The notes: a model not told the origin generated them from the sequence alone. 31,774 bases of DNA from an uncultured Actinobaculum sp. (GCA_938020505.1 CALIHR010000036.1:1-31774); one strand, 5' to 3'; shown: positions 15,713-24,265, numbered from the stretch's first letter. Numbers and translations: made by a program.

Positions 15713-16255
15713 TCAAAGTTCGTCCCACACGAGCGGCGTCGTCTGACCGGTTTCAAAATCCGAACGAAGCAAGCCGTAAGCGACGGAGTCGCGCAACTCC
15801 CCCTCCGCCGTCGGCCAGGCCTTCCGATAGTGGGCCTCCTTGACAAAACCGCTGCGGAGGAAGGTCTTGCGCATGGCGACGTTGTCATCGCGCGTCTGCC
15901 CTTCGATCCGCACAATGTTCGGACACTCCCGAAACAAATGACGCACAAGCCCGCGGACCGTCTCCGTTCCCAGCCCTTTTCCGCGCGCCCCGTTCGCGAG
16001 GCGAATGTCGAACAGCGGCCCGATGCTTTCGAGGTCTTCGACGACGACGAAGCCAATGAGCTCGCCTTCCGCCCGAGCGGCGAGAACCGCATTCTCAGGG
16101 CCGTCAAAATCCCCGTCCTCGCGGCGCGACTCAAGGTCCTCGCGAGTGGGCGACGGGTTCATGTGGAAGGGAAACGCGTTCGCCGTCATGAAGCGAACAA
16201 ACTCCTCCCATCCGCTCGGATCGGCAAGCGAAAAGGGTTCGACGTCTACGGTCAT
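15713..16255 (-). CDS. GNAT-family N-acetyltransferase
   Basis: The 180-residue cytoplasmic protein fits the GNAT fold. The acetyl-CoA pyrophosphate-binding motif R/Q-x-x-G-x-G/A is seen as NGARGKGLGTETVRGLVRHL. A beta-strand GFVVVEDLESIGPLFDIRL precedes it, and NVAMRKTFLRSGFVKEAHYR is the usual N-x-A-x-x-x-F/Y-x-x-x-GF motif. The arrangement resembles the RimJ/RimL-like acetyltransferases, but the substrate is unknown. There is no strong ribosome site, so the start is uncertain by a few codons. The gene lies downstream of tRNA-Pro on the same strand. Confidence 0.85.
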   Translation of the reverse strand: MTVDVEPFSLADPSGWEEFVRFMTANAFPFHMNPSPTREDLESRREDGDFDGPENAVLAARAEGELIGFVVVEDLESIGPLFDIRLANGARGKGLGTETVRGLVRHLFRECPNIVRIEGQTRDDNVAMRKTFLRSGFVKEAHYRKAWPTAEGELRDSVAYGLLRSDFETGQTTPLVWDEL

Positions 16256-16362
16256 GCGTGCATGCTATCAGCCGCCGTCGAACATGCCCCGGCGAATCTT
16301 GGGGAGAAGGGGAGCCTGAAAAGAACGAGGACGGGTCGCGACCGCCGTCGCCCAATCGCCTG

Positions 16363-16435
16363 TCGGGGTAGCGGGACTTGAACCCACGGCCTCCCGCTCC
16401 CAAAGCGGGCGCGCTACCAACTGCGCCATACCCCG
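16363..16435 (-). tRNA. tRNA-Pro (anticodon TGG)
   Basis: On the minus strand the acceptor CGGGGTA pairs with TACCCCG at the other end. The D arm is GCGCAGTTGGTAGCGC. The anticodon arm CCCGC-TTTGGGA-GCGGG gives TGG. The T arm is GTGGG-TTCAAGT-CCCGC. The discriminator is A (16363), and CCA is not encoded. Confidence 0.95.
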
Positions 16436-16630
16436 GCGCCCTGCCGGACTCGCCCCATCTTAATGCAACGGAAGCCGCCGCGCATGCGCACGAAGCCGAA
16501 CGCGCGCCGACGTCGGGAAACCGGCCGCAAACCCCAACGCGTACCTCAAAAGGCCGCCCCGGGGGCACGACGCACGCCACACTTTGACGCGTGGCGCCTC
16601 CCTGCGCAACCTGCTATCCTCATTGAGCAC

Positions 16631-16701
16631 GCGAGTGTAGCTCAATGGTAGAGCCCCTGCCTTCCAAGCAGGCTACGCGGGTTCGATTCCCGTCACTCGC
16701 T
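16631..16701 (+). tRNA. tRNA-Gly (anticodon TCC)
   Basis: The acceptor GCGAGTG (16631-16637) pairs with CACTCGC (16694-16700), and the discriminator is T. The anticodon arm CCTGC-CTTCCAA-GCAGG gives TCC. The T arm is CGGG-TTCGATT-CCCG. A T-rich stretch (TGCTTTTTCTCC, about 16729-16740) lies soon after. The gene borders a decayed accessory patch. Confidence 0.95.
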
Positions 16702-16794
16702 CCGATTGCCAACCGAATTCGATGCACGTGCTTTTTCTCCCCGCGCTGCGCCTGGGTCCGAGGCCGTCGGCATGACCTGGGCGGCGGGACCTCC

Positions 16795-17034
16795 CACGAC
16801 TTCACCTTCACGCCCGGAGTCTCCATGGTCGTCTCCTGCCGCGGCCAGGAGGAGGTCGACCGCTGCCGGGCGGGACTCTCCTCCGTGCCGGAGGCCGAGC
16901 GCTGCGGCTGGTGCGTCGACCGCTGGGGCGTCTCCAGGCAGGTCGTCCTCCGCAACATCGCCGAGCTCATGGCCGACGTCGCAACGCGCGAGCGGATCCT
17001 GCACATGGGCAAGATCGATCTGACCAGGCCGTGA
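16795..17034 (+). pseudogene. C-terminal remnant of a PhnB-like VOC-family protein
   Basis: The reading HDFTFTPGVSMVVSC, then the EVDRCRAGLS region, CGWCVDRWGVSRQVV and ELMADVATRERILHMGKIDL matches the C-terminal half of PhnB/3-demethylubiquinone-methyltransferase-like VOC proteins. The N-terminal half is missing. Upstream sequence in this frame runs into the tRNA-Gly gene without a sensible start. The segment looks like the leftover of a deletion or insertion next to the tRNA. It is followed closely by the antitoxin gene. Confidence 0.7.
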
Positions 17035-17060
17035 GGAGCGGAGTTCACGGCCGTTGCCGT

Positions 17061-17094
17061 TGCAATGACAATAAGTCGGATATTTCGTATTGCA
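17061..17094. promoter_or_regulatory. Inverted repeat upstream of the RHH antitoxin
   Basis: TGCAAT (17061-17066) and ATTGCA (17089-17094) flank 22 AT-rich bases, just upstream of the antitoxin ATG. RHH antitoxins usually repress their own promoter through such sites. The half-sites are short. Confidence 0.3.
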
Positions 17095-17102
17095 CTTGTC
17101 GT

Positions 17103-17351
17103 ATGGAAATTATTAACGGTGTGCCCGTCTCCGACGAGCTGATCCAGGAGCGGGCCGATGAGGCGGAGCGCGGATACGATGTCGACATGCTGAGAAAGCG
17201 GGGCCGTCGTCCCATCGGGGACAGCGCGGCACAAGTCGTACCGGTTCGCATGGATGACAGTCTGGTGGCTGCGCTCGACCAGCGCGCCAGGAAGGACGGC
17301 ACCAGCCGGCCCGAGATCATCCGCTCAGCCGTGCGGGCCTTCGTCGTGTGA
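17103..17351 (+). CDS. Ribbon-helix-helix (CopG-like) antitoxin
   Basis: The 82-residue protein has a C-terminal RHH DNA-binding domain: VVPVRMDDSLVAALDQRARK (strand and first helix) and GTSRPEIIRSAVRAFVV (second helix). The N-terminal part (DELIQERADEAERGYDVDML) is the kind of toxin-binding extension common in antitoxins. It probably neutralises the protein encoded immediately downstream and represses the operon. The stop overlaps the toxin GTG start by four bases (17348-17351), typical of a toxin-antitoxin pair. The antitoxin frame is intact while the toxin frame is broken. Confidence 0.8.
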   Translation: MEIINGVPVSDELIQERADEAERGYDVDMLRKRGRRPIGDSAAQVVPVRMDDSLVAALDQRARKDGTSRPEIIRSAVRAFVV

Positions 17352-17586
17352 AAGTTCATCGTTCGGCGTCAAAGCACGGCGTGAGGACCGAAGATGCTTT
17401 ACATGCCCCTGACGCCGAATCTACGAGAGCTGGCCAGACGACAACATGCCCGCAAAGCAATTCGTCATGGGTTTCGACAGCCATGGTCGGCTTCTGGAAC
17501 TCGTGATTCTCACTTTCGACAGCGGCGACCAGCTGCTCATCCACGCAATGAAGACGCGCCGCCATCTTCTTGACCTGATCGGCTAA
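17348..17586 (+). pseudogene. Small toxin gene with a frameshift
   Basis: The first frame starts at GTG 17348 and reads VKVHRSASKHGVRTEDALHA, the opening of a widespread small actinobacterial toxin-like family paired with RHH antitoxins. The rest is in the next frame: YESWPDDNMPAKQFVMGFDS, followed by GRLLELVILTFDSG and LLIHAMKTRRHLLDLIG with a TAA at 17584. Restoring one base between about 17403 and 17424 (for example AA to AAA in GCCGAATCTAC) gives a 79-residue protein of expected size. The toxin is therefore probably inactive, unless the loss is a sequencing error. Its biochemical activity is not established from sequence. Confidence 0.72.
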
Positions 17587-17632
17587 GGACACTCGGGACT
17601 CGCTTATAAGCAGCCGACCGGGTCAGCGCGCA

Positions 17633-18322
17633 TCAGACCGTCTCACGCAACCGCGCCACGACGCCTGCGAGCAGCACGGCGAATCCCTGGCTCGCCTCCT
17701 CCTCGAGGCTTTCAGGCGACGGGCCGATGCCACCGTCCCAGCACACCGCCTCCTCCGCAGCCCGGGCCGGGTGGGCATGGGCCCACAGCTCAGTCACCAT
17801 GCCGCGCAGGCCGAGGACGACGATTGTGCACAGGCGCTCCGGAATAGGCCCCAGGCGAGACTCAATCGCCGCTCAGAGCCGGTTGTCATGCCCATACATC
17901 GCCGTCTTGTAGTCGATGGCATAGTCGACGCCGGCCTTGAGCTCAAAGATTCCGCTGGAACATCCGAGCAGCTCGCACAGAAGCGGACGCCTCACGATCG
18001 AGGCCAGCACCGCGGACAGCTCCGCAACGGGATCGTCGACGCCGACGTCGGCCTCGACCGTCTCCGTCACTTCGTCGACCCACGCGCCGTAATCGCGCTG
18101 CGTGAGCTCGAGGAAGATCGCCTCCCGGGAGCTGAAAGAACGCTCTATCTTAGACCTGGACAGGTCGGTCCGACGGGAGATCTCATTGAGACTGACCTCC
18201 GAGATACGGCGTTCCTTGAGCGCCTCCCTCGCGGCGGCGAGGATGCGCTCCCTGCGGCTCTCGCGCCCCTCGGCGACGGCACTGTGAAAATCGCTGACAC
18301 CGTGTTGGCTCACTGCCTTCAT
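17633..18322 (-). pseudogene. TetR-family regulator interrupted by an in-frame stop
   Basis: The N-terminus carries a TetR helix-turn-helix: RRERILAAAREALKERRISE, then LNEISRRTDLSRSKIERSFS. The frame stops at TGA 17873-17875 after 149 residues, short for the family. The same frame continues after the stop with sensible protein (IPERLCTIVVLGLRGMVTEL, then EEEASQGFAVLLAGVVARLR) to a second stop at 17633, 230 codons in all. A full-length TetR gene has therefore acquired a nonsense codon. ATG 18322 has AAGGAG upstream. The truncated product keeps the DNA-binding domain and might still bind DNA. It follows another TetR gene on the same strand. Confidence 0.8.
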
Positions 18323-18353
18323 TGCTTCGCTCCTTCAAGTTCGCGCGGCCGGT

Positions 18354-19118
18354 TTATCGATTGGCCGGCCCATGCGCAGCAGACCCATCCGCGCCAAGTT
18401 CGCCCGCAGCAAGCCCATCCCCAGGGGATCCGCTTGCGCTCGCCCCGCCCGCCCCGGGCGCTTCGGCGTCGGGATTGCCCGATTCGGGCTCATTCGCCCC
18501 AGCCCCCTCGATCGGCTTGCTCATGCCGTACAGGATGGCCTCGATGAGGGAGTGCAGAACCGTCGAATCCTCGGATTCCGTGCACCGCATGAAGTCGTAT
18601 GAGACGCCGTCGAGGAACGCCGAGACGAGCGCGCTAGAGACCCTGTCGATGTCCGTCGTCGGCTCGCGGCCGATCTTGGCCAGAACCCTCTCGACCAACC
18701 TGTACACCTCCCGGTTCAACCCGACGTGATAGTCCTCGAACTTGCTGTATGTCTTCGGGTGGCGCATCGCGTAGAGATTGAGCTCCGAGGTGAGGATGTA
18801 CATCGTCCGCCCGTCGGCGCGCATGGCTTCCAGAACTTCCATGAGCCCGTCGACGGAAGGGTCCCATGACGAATCGATGGTCTCGCGAAAGCGGGCCAGT
18901 ATGCGGCGCCCGTGGGCGAGCACCGCCTCCCCCAGCAGGTCTTCCATCGAGGAGTAATTCGAATAGAAGGCCCCTCGGGTGAAGCCGGCGGCGCGGACGA
19001 CGTCGTCGATCTTCGCACCCGCAAACCCCTTCTCGACGAAAACGGAGGTCGCCGCCTCAATGAGGCGCGCACGCGTGTTCTCGCGTTTGCGAAGCGGCCG
19101 TTCAGCGCCCAAGAGCAC
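18354..19118 (-). CDS. TetR-family repressor divergent from the MMPL operon
   Basis: The 254-residue protein has an N-terminal TetR domain (ENTRARLIEAATSVFVEKGF, then AKIDDVVRAAGFTRGAFYSN). The helical ligand-binding domain runs to about residue 205. The last 45 residues are a Gly/Ala/Ser/Glu-rich, probably disordered tail. It is transcribed away from the MMPL-YhgE genes with 235 bases between, the usual layout of an efflux repressor and its target. Its start is uncertain: GGAAGGGG lies very close to ATG 19118. The ligand is unknown. Confidence 0.88.
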   Translation of the reverse strand: MLLGAERPLRKRENTRARLIEAATSVFVEKGFAGAKIDDVVRAAGFTRGAFYSNYSSMEDLLGEAVLAHGRRILARFRETIDSSWDPSVDGLMEVLEAMRADGRTMYILTSELNLYAMRHPKTYSKFEDYHVGLNREVYRLVERVLAKIGREPTTDIDRVSSALVSAFLDGVSYDFMRCTESEDSTVLHSLIEAILYGMSKPIEGAGANEPESGNPDAEAPGAGGASASGSPGDGLAAGELGADGSAAHGPANR

Positions 19119-19307
19119 ATCCCCTTCCGAGCGTTTCCCTCTAAGCTCTGCTTTCCAAGATCTCCCTTGCCCAGCTTATCGCCTCGCGCCGCTTCGAGAC
19201 AGACGGGCACAAACGGGACAGACGGACGGGCACAAAGCCGCCGCGCGCGACGTGTCCGTATTCACACGAAGACAACGATCCCTCAGACCGGAATTCCAGT
19301 ACACTTT

Positions 19308-19325
19308 TGTATTGCATTCGATACA
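19308..19325. promoter_or_regulatory. Possible TetR operator upstream of the MMPL gene
   Basis: TGTAT (19308-19312), eight bases, then ATACA (19321-19325) form a dyad about 30 bases before the MMPL start. The site is AT-rich relative to the surroundings and lies where a promoter is expected. TetR binding is inferred from the divergent gene. The rest of the 19119-19353 gap shows no other clear signal. Confidence 0.4.
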
Positions 19326-19353
19326 TAGATGAATTGAGATTGCGGGATCGCCT

Positions 19354-22023
19354 ATGTCTTCTTCGCTCTATCGGCTCGGGAACTTCTGCGCCGCCCACGC
19401 CAAACGCGTCCTGGCCGCATGGCTGCTCCTCATTGCTTTCCTCGGCGCCGTCGTGGCGCAGACGGGAATCAACCTCTCCAGCAGCTACACAATCGAAGGA
19501 TTGGAGTCGATCGAGGGCGTCGACGTCCTGTCCGAGCGCCTGCCCCAAGCTTCCGGCGTGAACGAATCCGTCCTCTTTTCCTCCAAAGACGCGATCAAGT
19601 CCCACAAGGAGACGATCAAAGCCTTCGTGGACGAGGCGAAGAAGATCGACGGCGTCACGAACGTCTCCGACCCCTTCGCCGCCGCGACCGGCGGCGTCTC
19701 CTCCGACGGGAAACACGCGCTGGCGGCCGTCCAGACGGACAAGAGCGCCGGGGACGCCAAAGGCGACGTCGGGCCGAAGGCCGCGGCCATTTCGGCGAAG
19801 CTCGATTCGCTCGTCGCCCAGGCGCGCGCCGCAGACGCCTCGTTGACCGTCCAACGCAGCGGCGCCGTCGGGCACAAAACGGAGATCGCCCTGTCGGCGA
19901 CGGAGATCGTCGGCGTGCTCATCGCCGCGATCGTCCTTCTTGTCACCTTCGGCTCCCTGCTCGCAGCCGGATCGCCGATCGTCTCCGCGATCCTCGGGGT
20001 GGGAGCCGGGCTGCTCGGAATCGTCGTCGCTGCATCCTTCGTGGAGGTCAGCTCCGTCACACCGGTGCTCGCCGTCATGATCGGGCTGGCCGTCGGCATC
20101 GACTACGCGCTGTTCATCATGTCGCGGGCGCGCGAGTATCTGGCCGAAGGAATCGACCCCAGGTCGGCGGCGAGCCGGGCGACGGCCACCGCGGGATCGG
20201 CCGTGGTCTTCGCGGGAGGGACCGTCATCGTCGCGCTGTGCGGCCTCGCCGTCACGGGCCTGCAATTCCTGGCGGTCATGGGGGCGGCCTCGGCCGCGGT
20301 GGTCGCGGTGGCCGTCCTCGTCGCGGTGACCGCCGTTCCCGCGCTTCTCGGGCTTTTGGGCCGCCGACTCTCGCCAAAGCCTCGCAAGAAGCGGCACAAC
20401 GGCAGGATTGCCCGCGCGTGGGTGCGTGCCGTCACCCGGCGTCCAGCCGCAACCGTCGCCGTCGTCTTGGGGACTCTGGGAGTCGCGGCGGTTCCAGCGT
20501 TGGATCTGGCCACCGCTCTGCCCGACAGCGGGCAGGCGGCCCGGGGAACCGTCGAAAGAGACACATACGACGCGGTGGCCAAGGCCTACGGCGAGGGCTA
20601 CAACGCGCCGATCGCGGTGCTCGCCGACATCGTGCAGAGCCAGGATCCCATCGGTCTGGTCAAGACCTTGAGCGAGAAGATCGGCAAGCTCGACGGCGTG
20701 GAGCGAGTCGCCCTCGCCACGCCCAACCGGGACGGTTCGCTCGCCCTCATTCAGGTCGTCCCGACGGGCGGCCAGACGAGCAAGGCCACAGCCGACCTCG
20801 TCAAAGAGATCAGAGGCCTGGCGCCCTCCTGGGAGAAGCAATACGGGATCTCCAACGTCATGGTGACGGGCAAGACGGCGGTCGCCATCGACATTTCGGA
20901 CAAACTCGGCCAGGCCCTCCTTCCTTTCGGGATCGTCGTCGTGGGGCTGTCGCTCGCCATCCTCCTCGTCGTCTTCCGTTCGATCGCTGTGCCGCTGACG
21001 GCGACCCTCGGGTTCCTTCTGTCCCTGGCCGCGGGCATGGGGGCCGTGGGCGCCGTCTACGGCTACGGGTGGCTCGCGGACGCCCTCAACGTCACGAAAA
21101 CCGGCCCCGTCATATCCTTCATGCCGATCCTGGTCATCGGCATCCTCTTTGGGCTCGCGATGGACTATCAGGTGTTCCTCGTCTCGCGAATGCGCGAGGA
21201 GTGGATCCGCACGGGCGACGCCGGCCTGGCCACCCGGGAGGGCTTCGTGGGATCGGCGAAAGTGGTGACGGCCGCGGCTGTCATCATGACGGGGGTTTTC
21301 GCGGCGTTCATTCCGCACGGCTCCGTCGAAATCAAGCCGATCGCCATCGCCCTGACGGCGGGGATAGCCGCCGACGCGTTCCTCGTCCGAATGACCTTCA
21401 TTCCCGCGATCATGGCTCTTTTGGGCAGGAAGGCGTGGTGGATTCCGCGCTGGCTGGACGCCGCCCTTCCCGCGGTCGACGTCGAAGGCGACGGGCTCGC
21501 CCGCTCCCTCGAACACGAGGCATGGGTCGCCGAGCACGGCGAGAGCGCCGTGCGCCTCGAAGGCCTGACAATTCTGGACGGCGACGAACCGCTCGTGAAC
21601 TCGCTCAGCCTCGCTGCGGCACCCGGCCAATTGGCCGTGGTCAGGGGCGAGGACGCCGTGGCGCGGCGGGCTCTCTCCGCCGTCGTCGAGGGAAGGCTGC
21701 TGCCGGACGCGGGAATAGCGGTGATCGGCCCCCACACGCTGCCCGACGGGCGCTCGCAAGTCCAGGGCATGACCACCGCCCTGCGCAGCTGGGACGGTCC
21801 GGTCTCGGCCAGAGCCTCGGTCGTGACGGTCGACGATCCGGGCAAACGCCGCTGGGAGCGCGTCCGCCAGCTGCTCGGCCAGGGGCGGACCGTCCTGGTC
21901 ACCGGACCGGCGTCCATGGCTGTCCCTTCCGATCTTTTTGTCTCCGCGCAAGCGACGATCCCCACTCCCTCAAACCGCCTGGACGCCTCTCCGTCAAACC
22001 GCGTCGGCGCTGCGATCCGATAA
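19354..22023 (+). CDS. MMPL-family RND transporter with a C-terminal ABC-ATPase-like domain
   Basis: The protein has 889 residues. The N-terminal part is a two-repeat MMPL/RND transporter. A first membrane helix (VLAAWLLLIAFLGAVVAQTG) precedes an extracytoplasmic domain, and two helix bundles carry the conserved Asp-Tyr pairs GIDYALFIMSR (Asp 250) and AMDYQVFLVSRMREEW (Asp 604). Such proteins export lipids or hydrophobic compounds using the proton gradient. From about residue 724 comes a soluble domain, VRLEGLTILDGDEPLVNSLS, GQLAVVRGEDAVARRAL, EGRLLPDAGIAVIG. Its layout resembles an ABC ATPase, but the Walker A lysine and glycine pattern is missing. The stop TAA overlaps the ribosome site of the next gene, so the two are co-translated. 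The start at 19354 is the first in-frame ATG; its ribosome site is weak. Confidence 0.88.
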   Translation: MSSSLYRLGNFCAAHAKRVLAAWLLLIAFLGAVVAQTGINLSSSYTIEGLESIEGVDVLSERLPQASGVNESVLFSSKDAIKSHKETIKAFVDEAKKIDGVTNVSDPFAAATGGVSSDGKHALAAVQTDKSAGDAKGDVGPKAAAISAKLDSLVAQARAADASLTVQRSGAVGHKTEIALSATEIVGVLIAAIVLLVTFGSLLAAGSPIVSAILGVGAGLLGIVVAASFVEVSSVTPVLAVMIGLAVGIDYALFIMSRAREYLAEGIDPRSAASRATATAGSAVVFAGGTVIVALCGLAVTGLQFLAVMGAASAAVVAVAVLVAVTAVPALLGLLGRRLSPKPRKKRHNGRIARAWVRAVTRRPAATVAVVLGTLGVAAVPALDLATALPDSGQAARGTVERDTYDAVAKAYGEGYNAPIAVLADIVQSQDPIGLVKTLSEKIGKLDGVERVALATPNRDGSLALIQVVPTGGQTSKATADLVKEIRGLAPSWEKQYGISNVMVTGKTAVAIDISDKLGQALLPFGIVVVGLSLAILLVVFRSIAVPLTATLGFLLSLAAGMGAVGAVYGYGWLADALNVTKTGPVISFMPILVIGILFGLAMDYQVFLVSRMREEWIRTGDAGLATREGFVGSAKVVTAAAVIMTGVFAAFIPHGSVEIKPIAIALTAGIAADAFLVRMTFIPAIMALLGRKAWWIPRWLDAALPAVDVEGDGLARSLEHEAWVAEHGESAVRLEGLTILDGDEPLVNSLSLAAAPGQLAVVRGEDAVARRALSAVVEGRLLPDAGIAVIGPHTLPDGRSQVQGMTTALRSWDGPVSARASVVTVDDPGKRRWERVRQLLGQGRTVLVTGPASMAVPSDLFVSAQATIPTPSNRLDASPSNRVGAAIR

Positions 22024-22033
22024 GGAGGAAACC

Positions 22034-24256
22034 GTGAAAAAAGCACGCTCCCTGTTCTTCAGCCTCGTCCTCGTCCTCCCGGCGATCATCGGCCTCCTCG
22101 CCCTGGCGAGCACGTCCTCGACCGTCGACGGCGACAATCCGGCCAAGGCCGCCGTCGTCAACCTCGACGAGCCGGCCAAACTCAGCTCGGGCAAAACCCT
22201 GCCGGCGGGCCGCCAGATGATCGCCAGCCTCACGAAAGGCGCAGCGTCCGAATCCTCCCAGGCGCGCCACATCGCCTGGGACGTCGTCAGCCAGCAGACC
22301 GCTCGGAGCGGCTTGAAAAGCGGAAAATACGAAGCCGTGGTCACGATACCCAAGGGCTTCTCGCGGCAGGCCGCGGCGGTTCTTGAGAAAGGGCGCACGG
22401 GCGTGCCCCGAGTCTCGATCGAGTCCTCGGGCAGCAACCCGGTGACGAGAAGGATTTCGACGGCGGTCACGGAAGCCGCCGCGAGAGACCTGGGAACGAA
22501 CCTGACCGTCGCCTACATCGACGGCAGCCTCAAGGCGACCAACACGATAAAATCCGGCATAGGCAAGGCGGCCGACAGCGCGAAAAAGCTCGCCGACGGG
22601 CAGCACAACGCCGCCCAGGGCAGCCAGGAGCTCGCCGACAACACGGGAAAGCTCGCCTCCGGCCTCCACACGCTCCAGGGAGGAACCGGCGAATTGTCGT
22701 CGGGCGCCTTGAACCTGGCCGGGGGCGTTTCGACCTACACCTCGAAGGTCGACCAGGCCGCCGCGGGCGCCCAGCAGCTCTCGGCCGGCTCTCAGAACTT
22801 GAGCGCGAACGTCTCCCGATACACTGCCGGCGTGAATCAGATGTATGCCGCGATCGCCGGAAACGGCCCGCGGAGCCTTGCCGGCGGGGCGGCGCAGGTC
22901 TCGGGCGGGCTCCAGAGGCTCAATTCCGCCGTGCAGAACATCGACTTGTCCTCGTTGACGCAGATCGAAGGGAACTTGACTCAGCTTTCCTCGACGATGG
23001 GCTCCGTTTCGTCCGGGGCCGATCGAACGGTCGCCCTCATCAGGGCGTGCGGCGCCGGGAACGCACAGGCGTGCGCCGCCGCCGAACAGGCGACCCTCCA
23101 GGTCAAGCAGGCTGCCGCTTCCGTCTCCTCGCGCATCGGGACGGGAGGCTCCGGCTCCCTCGGAATGATTCGGCAACTCAACGGGCTCAAGGCTTCGGTC
23201 GGCCAGCTCGCCCAAGGGGCGCAGTCGGTTTCACAGGGCCTCGACCAAGTCGCGGGGGCGATGGGCACGAACCTGGCCGGCGCCAACGGGAACAGACTCG
23301 TCGCGGGCGCCAACCAGGTTGCCGAGGGGAACAAGAATCTGGCCGGAGGCCTGGCGGCCCTTTCCGGCAATTCTTCGACTTTGAACCAGGGGGCGGGCAA
23401 AGTCGCCGCGGGCGCGTCTGCCGTCAACAAAAACGCCGCCGCGGCCGCCGGCGGAGCCGATCAGCTCGGCCAGGGCGCCGCCCAGCTCAACAGCGGCGCC
23501 CAGGAGTTGAACAAGGGGGCGAACTCTCTGCGCAGCGGACTGAGCGACGCGTACTCGCGCATCCCCGCCGATCCGAACCCCGCGGCTCACGCCCGCGCTC
23601 TTTCCAGCCCCGTCGGGGTCGCCTCGTCCGGCGGCGAAGTTTCGACGACGACCTCGCTCGCCCCCGGGGCGATCGCCGCGGCCCTGTGGATCGGGTCGCT
23701 CATGTCTGTGCTCGCCCTGGGCAAGATGAAGCGGGAACGCATATTCGAGGCGGCCACGCCGCTCCGGCTGGCATGGGAGTCGCTGAGGCCGTCCCTGATC
23801 ATGTCCCTGGGCCAATGCGTAGCGACGGCGGCGGCGATGTGGCTGTGGGACGTCGACGTCGCCGACAAACCCGGGGCCTTCGCCATGATGCTGTTCGCGT
23901 CGGTCGCCTTCACGATCGTCAACGACGCGCTCATGGCCGTCTTCGCCCGCCGCGGCGGAGTGATCGCCTCGCTGACCCTTTTGGCGGTGCAGATCCTCAG
24001 CCTCGACGTCATCCTCCCCTCCGCGAGCCACACCGGGTTCTTCGGCGCGGTCAATGGATCGACGCCTCTGCCGGGGGCGGCCTCCGCCCTTCACGGGCTG
24101 ATCACAGGCGGACCTTCGTCCGCCTCGGCGGCGGCGATCGTGCTCGGCGTATGGGCCGCAGCGGCCTTCGGGCTGTCGGTTGCGGGCGTCAAGAGGCGGC
24201 GGGCCACGTCGGTGAGCGCCATCAGGAGGGAGCTGGCCCAGGCCGCGGCCGTGTGA
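22034..24256 (+). CDS. YhgE/Pip-family membrane protein
   Basis: The 740-residue protein starts at GTG 22034 after a strong AAGGAGG; the longer in-frame reading lies inside the MMPL gene. An N-terminal membrane helix (FFSLVLVLPAIIGLLALAS) is followed by the typical YhgE segment with AAVVNLDEPA. A long series of coiled, Gly/Ala/Ser-rich repeats of the kind A-x-G-x-x-x-L follows, extracellular in known relatives. The C-terminus has about five or six membrane helices (AALWIGSLMSVLALGKMKRE, AVFARRGGVIASLTLLAVQI) of ABC-2 permease type. Relatives include the phage infection protein Pip of Lactococcus and B. subtilis YhgE. It probably works with the MMPL protein in exporting an envelope component; this is inferred from the operon. 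Confidence 0.88.
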   Translation: MKKARSLFFSLVLVLPAIIGLLALASTSSTVDGDNPAKAAVVNLDEPAKLSSGKTLPAGRQMIASLTKGAASESSQARHIAWDVVSQQTARSGLKSGKYEAVVTIPKGFSRQAAAVLEKGRTGVPRVSIESSGSNPVTRRISTAVTEAAARDLGTNLTVAYIDGSLKATNTIKSGIGKAADSAKKLADGQHNAAQGSQELADNTGKLASGLHTLQGGTGELSSGALNLAGGVSTYTSKVDQAAAGAQQLSAGSQNLSANVSRYTAGVNQMYAAIAGNGPRSLAGGAAQVSGGLQRLNSAVQNIDLSSLTQIEGNLTQLSSTMGSVSSGADRTVALIRACGAGNAQACAAAEQATLQVKQAAASVSSRIGTGGSGSLGMIRQLNGLKASVGQLAQGAQSVSQGLDQVAGAMGTNLAGANGNRLVAGANQVAEGNKNLAGGLAALSGNSSTLNQGAGKVAAGASAVNKNAAAAAGGADQLGQGAAQLNSGAQELNKGANSLRSGLSDAYSRIPADPNPAAHARALSSPVGVASSGGEVSTTTSLAPGAIAAALWIGSLMSVLALGKMKRERIFEAATPLRLAWESLRPSLIMSLGQCVATAAAMWLWDVDVADKPGAFAMMLFASVAFTIVNDALMAVFARRGGVIASLTLLAVQILSLDVILPSASHTGFFGAVNGSTPLPGAASALHGLITGGPSSASAAAIVLGVWAAAAFGLSVAGVKRRRATSVSAIRRELAQAAAV

Positions 24257-24265
24257 GCGAAGTCG

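Noticed and set aside
17356..17592. 78-codon minus-strand frame as the toxin partner
   Set aside because: The plus strand in two frames encodes a recognisable toxin sharing the antitoxin stop overlap; the minus frame is its shadow.
19141..21951. 936-codon open frame on the minus strand
   Set aside because: It is the antisense shadow of the MMPL gene in GC-rich DNA; the predicted protein is Arg/Asp/Gly/His-rich with no recognisable motif, whereas the plus-strand frame shows clear MMPL motifs.
19419..22037. 872-codon open frame on the plus strand, offset from the MMPL frame
   Set aside because: Arg-rich off-frame shadow with no start signal and no domain.
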